From: Xylona heveae TC161
Taxonomy: Eukaryota > Ascomycota > Xylonomycetes > Xylonales > Xylonaceae
Reading direction: 5' to 3'
DNA: 64,000 nt
NCBI RefSeq assembly: GCF_001619985.1
Contig: NW_017264200.1
Span: 248,001 to 312,000, forward strand
Shown: positions 44,713 through 54,497 of the stretch, piece by piece
Position numbering within the stretch: position 1 is the stretch's first letter
Layout of the letters: each line of letters starts with the position of its first letter
Translations under genes and position numbers: made by a program
Notes under the pieces: generated by a model
What the model was told of the DNA's origin: nothing
The model's input: the letters and a program-made list of their open reading frames with translations, nothing else
Database searches by the model: none

Positions 44713-47700
44713 ATGCCTTTTAATACATTGACCGTTGGAGCTGCAGTCACTCCTGCTGTCATTGAAACCTATTTCTCTCATGTGGGCTTTATTCGAAATT
44801 TTCCCTTGCCGTATATATAGATGGTTGTAAATGCTGACTTCAGCGACAGTACTTTAATCGGAAGCCTCTCCGACGAAAGCCAACTGCGCATATTTCCTAT
44901 CATGAAGGTCTAGCGTTAATTCGAAAGTTCTTGGAATATGCATCTCATCATACTGTGGATGAGGTACAGCAATTCACCTCCCAAAAGGTTCCTACCCCTG
45001 CATGGGTGAAACTTCAGGAAGTTGTAATTCCAGAGGAGAAGATTTCAGAAGCCGCAAATGTCTTGCAGGCACAGCTGGGACCTCATGGTATCGAAGAGAT
45101 AGGTGGTCAATCATGGTGGCAGTGGCGGCAAGAGCCATGCCTGCTCAAAGCCGAATGGATTGAAATGCGTACAGACTACCTGGAAAGGAAGAAGGCCGGG
45201 GACCAGGGCAAGAGGGTGATGTTGTATGTGCACGGAGGAGCATATTTCTTTGGAAGTGTCGACGAGCACAGATACCAGATGCAGCGTCATGCACGGAAAC
45301 TCAAAGCTCGAGTATTTGCGCGGTAAGTCTTCTCAATAGGATTTGAGTCTGACCATACTAATGATAAGCAGTAAGTTTATAGTAGCGGGACTCCGAGAAA
45401 ATTATGGCTCTAATTCGATTGGTCAGCACGCTATCGCCTTGCTCCTCAATTTCCTTTCCCTTGCGGCCTTCATGACTGTCTTGCTGCCTATCTGTACCTT
45501 TTGACTATTCAGGATCCCTCAACGATTGTACTGGCAGGCGATTCAGCTGGAGGTGGCATGGTCGTGAGGTAAGTAAAATAGGGGGAGATAATTCCTTCAT
45601 GCTAATTTCATAAATAGTGTGTTGGTCACTATTCGAGACCGTGGCCTGCCAATGCCGGCTGGCGCTATTCTGATCTCCCCGTGGGTTGACCTGACCCATT
45701 CCTTCCCTAGTGTTGCTGGAGACAGCCAACTGGACTATATTCCTGCACACGGCTTCCTTCAGCGGCCATCAGCTTCGTGGCCCCCTCCAAATGCAGTAGA
45801 CATGGAAAGAATCACCAAAGGCCAAAAGATATCCAGCAGTAGGAGGCGCTCAATGCGAGCTAGTTTCTCGCGTCCTCATCACAGCACAAAGGGCCCTCAG
45901 CTGGACCCGAAAAGAGCAGAAGACTCGGCAGTGCAGGGTTTCACTATTCAACGAGGCCTTTCTGAAACCAATGGGAAGACCGATGCAACTGAACCGTGTG
46001 AAGCCCAACGCACTGACGCCGTTTCACCCGGAAATACCATACCGAGCCCTACTCGGAATCTGTCCATCACGCTTGACGGTAAACTTGTTGAGATCATTGA
46101 CCAGATACAACTGTACACTACGAACCACCTTCTCTCACATCCACTCGTTTCTCCTGTTCTTCAACCATCACTTGGCGGGCTTCCACCGCTCTTAGTTCTC
46201 ACTGGTGGTGGCGAATTGCTACGAGACGAGCAAGTATACCTTGCCCATAAGGCCGCCAACCCTACGAAGTATCCTCCTTGCGAGGCCCATCTTGATAGAG
46301 ATCCAGGCTCGAGGGAAACTATTTCCAGATACAGTGCTACGCATGTGCAACTCCAGGTCTGGGACGACCTATGCCACGTCCCTCCAACGCTTAGTTTCAC
46401 CGCCCCGGCAAAGCATATGTATCGGTCCATAGCACAATTTGGTGCCTGGGTCTTGGCACGAGCGCAAAGTACAGAAATAGAAATACCCGACGATGATGAT
46501 GTTTCCGTAATCTCTTCCGACACTGACACAGGCGCCGACACCCCCCTTCGACCGGAAGAGAAAATGGGCGTGCCCAAAGAAGACATCCCTACAGACCAAG
46601 TCGGCAGAGCAGGCGATCCTCTTCCCCGTTTCAAGAACCATATGATTCGGCAACGAGTTGATCGCCACGGAAAAATATACCCACTTGCTCCAGTATCTGC
46701 AATATCAGCGCTTCAAATGCACCCCGACGAAATTGGTGTGATCAAGCCTGGTCCAGTACGCAAGTGGCTGGCTGCGAAACAGTTGTGGGATAAAAAGTAC
46801 GCGCGACAAAAGAGAGCAGTGCAGACACAAATGGCAAGGGAGATAGCAGAGGGATATGTTTCTTTTGAGGGAAATGAAATGCCCCCGCCATCTGCACTTG
46901 CCGGTCGCCGCAGCAAAACGGCCGTGCCAAAGGAAAAGAAAAGATCGAAGAGTTGGGGAATCACTATGTGGAGCGGATGGGGAAGCAGCCATGACGAAAA
47001 GACGGTATGTCAGCAAATTCATCTCTCTTTTCTAATATATTCCCGCTCCCCCATCCCCTTGTTAAGTGCCGGCTAACGCACGCGTTTATGCAGCTTGAAC
47101 GCGAAGCCAGATTTGGACAAGAAGAGGGTTTCAAAGTACCACCGGAGCCGCCAACTGGAGTCCCTACCAATGAACCTCTTGATAAAAATGCAACTACGAC
47201 ATCTACCGCCGAACCTGAGCTCAACGCTTCAACTGCGCAGCAGCATCGAAACACACTGCAGGCGCTCCAGACTGAAAATTCGCCCACGCGCTCTCGCTCT
47301 CGTCGTCGTCGCACTGTCACAGACGCTGGACAAGCCAATCCTCTTGACAGCGACATTGATGAAAACACACCCGCTGAAGCGCTCATCCAGCGCCGGAAAG
47401 CGAATGGCGATACTGACGGTACATATCCTGGAGGTCAAAGGCCACCACAAATCTCCCTTCCAGATGGTGGCATCTTCGGCGGAAGCGACGCTGTCGCGGC
47501 AGCAGCAATGGATCCTAATTCCGCCAATCTCCCGTATTCAGATCCAGAAATAAAATTCAATCCCTCTCTCCGCCGCGCATATTCTGGCGGGATTGCCTTC
47601 CCATTCAAACTTAAGCCTCACAAAGAACAGCACGATTCTGGCCTGGTAGCTAATCTACAACCCGGCTCAAGACTTTCTCCGAGCAGAAGCGAAGAGGATG

Positions 47701-47822
47701 TGGAAAATGCAAGTACCACGACACTAAGTGGGGTATCAGGCGTGATTGAAGTAGACCAAGAGCAAGATTCGGAGTCTGAGCCCGCACGCAAGAGCGGCGA
47801 GAAAATGGAAGTGGCAAGCTAA
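44713..47822 (+). CDS. alpha/beta-hydrolase-3 family esterase/lipase with long C-terminal extension
   Basis: Five exons, 44713-44781, 44844-45322, 45427-45568, 45618-47004 and 47094-47822, about 934 residues. The start [20 protein letters not shown] is the first exon; exon 2 continues [23 protein letters not shown]-type motifs are the oxyanion [17 protein letters not shown], the ARYRLAP block and nucleophile GDSAGGGMV, then [20 protein letters not shown] large insert (about 290-370) of low complexity separates the core from [20 protein letters not shown] and the catalytic-His region [11 protein letters not shown]. The tail is charged and Ser/Pro-rich, with no transmembrane segment. At the exon 2/3 junction, frame does not close by one base: the donor after GCGCG gives CG + CACGCTAT, whereas PRYRLAPQ needs C + CACGC. 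See findings. Lipid-metabolic role inferred; substrate unknown. Confidence 0.8.
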
Positions 47823-48227
47823 ATACTAGGCCCAAAATAAGGCCACTTGACTTGTACATGAAACACGATACCCAATTTTTCTTTTGTCTTCTTTGATTCT
47901 ATAGAGTACACAAATTTATTACATCCCAACGTCCATATCACCGTCATGGGATAAATGCTAAAGATACTAACAGGGAGACCCTCAAGGCGACATTGACGCT
48001 TTAACGCTGACAGTGCAACGCTCGACACTAGTGACAATTGTGCATACAATCCTCAAAATGCATGGCCATAAATGGAAGTAATGAAATGCAGACAATAATT
48101 CGAAATCAGTTCCTTCGTGATCAATCTCAAAAGGTTTGGTTTGGGGGGAATAAATGAAACGGAAAAGAAAAAAGAGGAGAATAAAAATTGAGAAAAGAAG
48201 AACAGATTTAGGTATGAAGACCGTCAA
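47823..48227. other. convergent intergenic region esterase / membrane protein
   Basis: 405 bp with two 3' ends; A/G-rich near 48155-48205. Nothing else seen. Confidence 0.55.
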
Positions 48228-49598
48228 TCAATGATTATCAGCAGGCAATTCAGCCATCTGGGTTGTTCCATCAGCCTCGTGGACCGCCCTGGACTGCAAC
48301 TCGACCGCGGAATTGTGTTCCCCTAATTTCCCTGGGCTACCTTCTTTGGCCTCTATCTCGTAGGGACCAGTTGGAGGCGAGCCAGTCTGAGGCGCAATGG
48401 CATATTCGCCACCTTCAGCCTGGCGTCTGCGGCGCGGCCGGACGACGAAGAAGAAGACACCGATCGCAGCGAGGGCCACAACGGCTCCGGCACCAATGCC
48501 TGCGCCTATGCCCGCTTTGGCGCCTGTGCTGAGACCCGAAGAAGGCGATGAAGAGGGAGAAGATGATGTGGTGGGGCTGGAGGTTGATGTTGTTGACGCG
48601 GACGTTGAAGCCAATGCAGATGATGCCGAAGATGAGGATGTAGGAACGTTCCCGAGAGTAGCGGTCATGAATAACTTGCGGGGTATACTGATGGTTTCGC
48701 TCTTGGATGCATTAGGTTGATTGCCACATGCTGAGAGCATGGTACTGAGGACTGGACGGGTATTAGTTGATGTTACTAGAGAACCGGAAGATATGCGCAT
48801 CTCTTTTGAGGTGATATAGTGTTCTAGAGTAGCATAAAAGGACATACAATTTCCTAAAATCACACTGCCTAGTGTGTTTTCTAAGCAATTTGCGCATCCG
48901 CCTCCGTAATGGATAAAAGCGCCATTGTCGACGCTACAATAATCGTATAGTGGCGGGCGAGGAGGTAGGAGCCATAATGTCAATAGAGTTTTCTTGAGCG
49001 GGGTACAGGTTGCGTTGCAAGCAGTTAGTTGGGGGCTGCTGTTGCCTCCGAAAAGGCATTCTTGAGCAGTGTATTTCATATTGACTAAGGTACACAAGAT
49101 TAGTTGGCTGCGCTTACGAGTCAGGTAGAGGAGATTATGTGGATTCATGACTGAGTGATATTTGATATTAGGAAAGGGAGATAATGGTCACTGGGCTCAT
49201 ATATCAAGCGCAATGCTGATCGGCCAATTGCACATGTCGGCCGAGCGTAGAGGAGATATAGCGAAGCAAAATTGAGGAATGTAGAAGCGGTAAAAAAGTA
49301 ATGGTCATAAATCGTCGGCCGCCGAAGGAGCAAACGTGACGAGATGCTCACATAAAAACCAATAAATATCATTGTCCCAGGGGCCTTCGTAAGCGGTACT
49401 GTTGCCCTCGCATTGTAAACATTGGCGCATCGCCTTGCCCTGACTGGTATTATCGTAGTCAGTGTCGGCGCAGACAAGGTCAGAGGAGAATGTTGAGCCG
49501 CCGCCGCAGATATCAGCGCATGCTGAATTGTTGGAAACTTCGAGGCCTTGCACATGAAGTACATGGAATAAGAGGAGTAAGAATGGAAAGAACAGCAT
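48228..49598 (-). CDS. Cys-rich type I membrane protein with Ser/Thr-rich stalk
   Basis: Three exons, 49598-49352, 49084-48848 and 48751-48228, give 335 residues. MLFFPFLLLLFHVLHVQG is a signal peptide. The ectodomain has at least twelve cysteines (for example ACADICGGGSTFSSDLVC, CLQCEGNSTAYEG, AQECLFGG, CVDNGAF-like, GGGCANCLENT) and N-glycosylation sequons. A Ser/Thr stalk, a Gly/Ala-rich transmembrane helix at about 245-268 (AGIGAGAVVALAAIGVFFFV), an RPRRRR stop-transfer and an acidic cytosolic tail follow. The layout resembles fungal cell-wall sensors and so-called LPXTG-domain proteins, but no WSC domain is evident. The second intron (96 nt, donor gtatgt, branch ctaat) is a multiple of three and remains open if retained. 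Its first intron is 267 bp, so an extra small exon there cannot be excluded. Function unknown. Confidence 0.72.
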
Positions 49599-50080
49599 TT
49601 TGGCAATCTCTGTCCTGAATCCTAAATTATTTAACCACCCCAGTTAGGGGGGAAAAAGAAGAGGAGGACGACGGTGAAAGAACAAGAAACGAAAGAATGG
49701 ATCAGCAATCTGAGCTAGGTAAGAATTGAAAAGTGAAAAAGAGAAAGGGAGATGGCCCCCAAACGTTATATTTCGTGAGTAGGCCTTGCGGTTGAACGGC
49801 ACCCCTCGGACCCGTTTGGGAAGCCATGGCGAGTCAGCATGCGGCCTCATCGGGCTTTTGTGTTTATCCTATCAGCCAGGAGAAAACGCGGTTAGTGTCA
49901 AGGAATACATTGATGTTGCACATGGCTGGAGCGTTGGCGACTGGAAAGATATGTTGGTGGCAGCCATACGAATCGATAATCCCTGTAAGTTAAACAAGTT
50001 GCTGGGTCCTCGTCAAGGGCTCTTTCTGGTCTGGAGCCAATCAGATAGTATTCTTGAGTAGAACACTAATAGTTACATGT
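49599..50080. other. intergenic DNA left of the DUF2433 leader
   Basis: About 480 bp upstream of the membrane-protein gene. Contains its promoter. A 91-codon plus frame near 49786 has no recognisable feature. Confidence 0.5.
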
Positions 50081-50940
50081 TGGTAGAGTTTTTTTGACAT
50101 AACTATCGTGGCCGTTACAGGAACCCCTTAATCCAAGCTCTGTCTCTTCTACTGTTGCGAAGGAGTCTCTCTGTGATTCGACAGTCACAGTGAGCTGGAG
50201 CTGCATCGCGACGTAAACAGACTAGTGATTACTCCAAGTGTGATTTAATCTACACCTGACATCAGTGCTAACCATCTAAGGTAAGTACAATCAGTTAAAT
50301 ACTTCTTTTGGCAAGTCTCAACCTCAGCTGAGCTCCCATTGGTTGATTTCCCGGCTACTTTGCTCTTCCATAGTACTGTACTTGCTACGGTAGTCACTAC
50401 TGCTACTGCTGCTGCCACACGCTCTGCTGGCTACAATCACAACTCTTTAGTTCTTTTGGCGGAAGAGAGACTCAGAGACAATCCATCACTCAATTCTTCT
50501 TCTTCTCTTTTCCAAGAAACACGATAATCCCTTCACTTGCCGTACTCTTGTGTGCGTGCTTGTCGCTGCCTCTTTCCTTCCTTAAGTCTCTTATTCTGTC
50601 GTCAGGCACCGCCGATTCCTCTCAGCGAATCGATCAGCTTCCTGAACGATCCACTCACTACTACCCTTGACACTTCTACCTTCACCATTCAAGGGTCGTA
50701 CCTTCCCGGTTTACTCACTCTTCATCTGTTCCATCTCATTTCGACTCTTTAGATTCCCTTTTTCTTCACTTTTTGAACAGAGTCCTTCTTCCCGACTTCA
50801 TTTAGACAGCTTCATCATCCTTCATAACCAGTCTTCTTCGACACATCCGCATCAACAACATCTACTCATCTCGTCACACTTGCCACAGAGGCTTCATCGA
50901 CTTTAATACTTTGTCGCTTCCATTTTCAAAAGCAATTCAC
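50081..50940 (+). promoter_or_regulatory. very long AUG-free, pyrimidine-rich leader of the DUF2433 gene
   Basis: I read all lines between the ATG at 50078 and the start at 50941: there is no plus-strand ATG in 860 bp, whereas minus-strand ATGs are frequent. The right 500 bp is strongly C/T-rich, as in many highly translated fungal mRNAs' leaders. A long AUG-free 5' UTR is inferred. Confidence 0.6.
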
Positions 50941-53342
50941 ATGGCTTCGGTAAGCTTGCCTCCCTTTTGCCCGTCTCAGGCGTGGGCTCAAGCCTACCCA
51001 ATGTCTCTGTTATGTGCTGACTTTCTCAGACGCAAGCTCAACCGCGCCCTCTCCCTTACAACCAAAATTTCCTTCCCAACGGCGCGTCGGGACCCCAGAC
51101 CGGTGCTCCCGCTGTTGGTTCTGGTTCATTTTCCTCAAATAATGGCCGTGTAACGCAGGTTGGAAACCAAAGAGTGCTGTGTGTAGCTGATGTTCGCGGT
51201 AAGTCAGATAGAAGAAGATTCTGTATTCTGTTCTTAAAAAAAGCTTTATGTCCTCTAATACGTCATTTGTTCTAGGAAACCTTCAATCACTGAACGACCT
51301 TGCCAAGCAAGCGCGGGCGAATTACGTTATTCATACTGGTGACTTTGGATTCTACGATGAGACGTCTCTTGAGCGAATCGCCGACAAGTAAGTGGAGCTG
51401 CTTATTGAGCACGTGCCTGGATTTCATTCTAATTGCGACCTCCACTAGGACCCTCAAGCATGTCGCTCAATATTCTCCCCTCATCTCTGATCAGACCAAG
51501 CGCGCCATTGCCCAGTCTCCGCCGCAGGGCCCTTCAATCCGGCAACGCTTCCCTGCCGATCAGCTCCCGCTATCCGAGTTGCCGTCCTTTTTAAACAAGA
51601 AATATACTTTGGACGTTCCCGTCTACACTGTGTGGGGTGCCTGCGAGGATGTTCGCGTGCTGGAGAAGTTCCGATCTGGAGAGTACAAGGTTAACAACTT
51701 GCACATCATCGACGAGGCGAACTCTCGGTTGCTTGATGTTGGTGGTGTGAAGCTTCGATTGCTTGGTCTTGGCGGCGCCGTAGTGATGCACAAGCTCTTC
51801 GACAATGGCGAGGGTCGGACAACAATAGCAGGCGGTCAAGGCACCATGTGGACTACGTTACTACAGATGGGTGAGCTGGTGGATACGGCAAACCGCGTCT
51901 ACGACCCGACCGAGACCCGTGTCTTTGTCACTCATGCGTCGCCTGCGCGCGAGGGTCTTTTGAACCAGCTGTCTGTCACGCTCAAGGCCGATTTTTCCAT
52001 TTCCGCTGGTCTGCATTTCCGCTATAGCAGCTCATACAATGAATTCAGCGTCAACCCTACGCTCGACCACTACCGGGGCAAGCTCGCCGCCTCCAAGGCC
52101 TCTTTCCATGACGTGTGGGAGACGGTCAAGGGCGAGGTAGAGCCTGCTGTCGCTCAGAATGAGGCGCAGCAAACTCTCCTGCAAAATGCCTTGGAAATTG
52201 TACAGAAGATGCCGTCGGTAGCCAATGGTGGAAATCCGTTTGGTGGACCTGTCGGCGGCCCCAATGTAGGCGGACAGGTGGACGAAAGCGCATTCAAGAA
52301 TATGTGGAACTTCAACCTCGCTGACGCCGCCTTTGGATGGCTCGTCTTGGACATTGAAGGTGGCAGGATTGGAACCGAGATGCGCGCGCAAGGTTTCAAT
52401 TTTGCACACCGTACCGGCAAGCACGGCGTTGCTACACCGACGCCCGGCGCTGCTCCTGTCCCCGGTGCTGCCACGCCGCCAGTGCAAACTCAGTCACCAG
52501 CTGTGCCCGGTCCCCCACCTGTCGCCAACCAGACTCAGGCCGCGAAGCCCCAGCCACGAGCTCCTGCTCCCCCGGCGGTCCAGTCTACGCAGCAGATGAA
52601 GCCGCCCGTCGGCCCTACTCGCTCTGGTCCTTCGCCATCTCCCGCCGTTGCCACCCCACTCATCAAGCCTGCTACCCCTCAACCCGCTCCTAACAGCGCA
52701 GCGCCTGCAACCGAGAAACCCGCCGCCGCTTCCGCCCCTGCCTCTCAGCCAACTGCCGCTGCCACGACGGATGTCCGCAACGGTACCGAGAAGCCTACTA
52801 CATCGCCCCTTCAGCGAAATGCCTCTCCAATCGAGAAGAAGCCCAGCACTGGCATCTACATAACAAACGTCCAATCTGAGCAGGCTGTTCGCGATCTCTT
52901 TACGGAAGACGACAAGTCGAAAATTGTTCGTGTCGATGAGCGTCGCGCGGGTCAGACCTATTCGGTCCACTTCAACACGCACGAGGAAATGCAAGCCGCC
53001 CTGGACCGCCAGCCCGCTGATCACAAGAAACGTATCCCTCCGGGAACTACATCTGACAAGCCAAGCATGAAGGTCTTTGAGGAGCGTCTACCCCGAGACG
53101 GCGCTGGAAGATGGCAGGCAAGCCGCCGCGGTGGTGCCACTGCTGGTCCCCGAAGCGGTGGAGCTAGCGATAGCGACACTGGTCGTGGCCGTGGAGGCTT
53201 TGGCCGCGGAAGAGGCCGAGGTGGTGATCGGGGCCGTGGTCGTGGCGGCAGAGGAAGCTTTGCTCGCGGCCCGGCGAGCGGTGCTGATGGTTCTGCTCCA
53301 TCATCCGCTCCCGCGCCTGCCCCTGCTGGCGGCGACTCGTGA
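50941..53342 (+). CDS. DUF2433-family protein with C-terminal RGG box
   Basis: Four exons, 50941-50949 (9 nt), 51030-51198, 51276-51387 and 51449-53342, give 727 residues. The fungal-specific DUF2433 core resembles a calcineurin-like phosphoesterase: VLCVADVRGNLQSLNDLAKQ, NYVIHTGDFGFYDETSLERI, VPVYTVWGACEDVRVLEKF, LLGLGGAVVMHK and RVFVTHASPAREGLLNQLSV correspond to the D-x-R/H-G, GDF, GNxx-like, GGxx and GHxx-like metal motifs, with several ligand positions altered (ADVRGN for ADIHGN, WGACED for GNHE). After an Ala/Pro/Gln-rich linker (about 460-610) comes a small fold with YITNVQSEQAVRDLFTEDDK resembling an RRM-like module, and an RGG/RG box (about 660-705). The RGG box and linker suggest RNA binding; the family's role is not established. 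Catalytic activity is uncertain. Confidence 0.85.
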
Positions 53343-54497
53343 ATAACAGAAGTGGCGTCCAGAGCCTGTAAGGGCAATGGACTCTAAGTCCCGACGTTCT
53401 TTTCTTAACCGAAGGGGTCTGCATTGATAACAGACATTTCTTCACTTCTTTAGCTTCTGTTTTGCTCTTCCGCTCCGTTTATTCTCTTTTTTCTTTTATT
53501 TTCTTATTTTCTTTTTTCATATTCATTTTCCCCTTTTTCATCATTCTTTCATTGATTTTGTCTTATACCTAATGAGGTCGGCGAGCCACCGCGCATTGTG
53601 CTAGGGCAGTTTGTCCGGCTCGGATCGGGTTCATGGGTACGGCAAATACTTTTGAAAGTCGTTGTAGCATACATTTTCTACTGCGTCATACGGAGCGAGG
53701 GTTAAAGCTTGTGATCCAACATTCTCCTACGAATTCACTTTGTCTGCTATCACTGGTTTTCTCTTCTATGCGTGTCCGTCTGCTCCTTTTATTTGGATGC
53801 TTGGCGAATTATTAGGTAGCTTTCCTTTTGTCATTCAGATATTATCGCGTGTAATTTAGCCATCGAGGAGAGAGTGTGCGTGGGAGTGGAAGCGGAATGA
53901 GAATAAAAAAAAAGTATTGCTGGTCGATTGCATCTAATTGAATACAATTAACTAGCTTTTCATGGAGTGATTTTGACTATCAATGTGATGATTGGATTTT
54001 ACTCATACCACCAACTACATTCTTTGTATCTTGTGAAGCTGTCAAGTGTATTCTGTATGTGCAATGCAGTAACGGATAACTGTACGCTGGCAAGGATTAA
54101 GGTTTGAAATGATGGGGTTGGGGCGGGATACAGAGCCGAACCGACGATAGGCGAGGGAGCTCATGGTGTCATCTGTCTCGTCGCTGTCTCTCCGACCCTG
54201 GTGGCCAAACCCCCATCTGGCATGAGACAACGCCTTCTCTCTCTTCTCGGGGTCACCTTCATATCTCTCTAATTTTACGCAGAAGTATCGATATAATAGC
54301 GACGGCCAATCTCTCTTTGAACTCAGTAAAAGCATCAGTCTTTCCCGAATAAGGTTCTCTCTTATCAGTATTGCCGCAAACTCACGTCATCAACGGCTTT
54401 GCAGGGACCAGATGCAGGTACAAGCTTAAGCTTCACATGCTGTCGCCATCGCAAGTGACTACTTGACGCTGAGAGGACGCCTCAATTTCTAGTGAGG
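53343..54497. other. intergenic region DUF2433 gene to npc1
   Basis: 1.15 kb with T-rich 3' UTR sequence to about 53560 and the npc1 promoter. A 97-codon minus frame (54335-54042) shows no feature. No gene recognised. Confidence 0.55.
54412..54466 (+). promoter_or_regulatory. two candidate uORFs before npc1
   Basis: ATG CAG GTA CAA GCT TAA (54412-54429) and a ten-codon frame including stop (54437-54466) lie just upstream of the npc1 start at 54498. They count only if transcription begins to their left. Confidence 0.35.
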
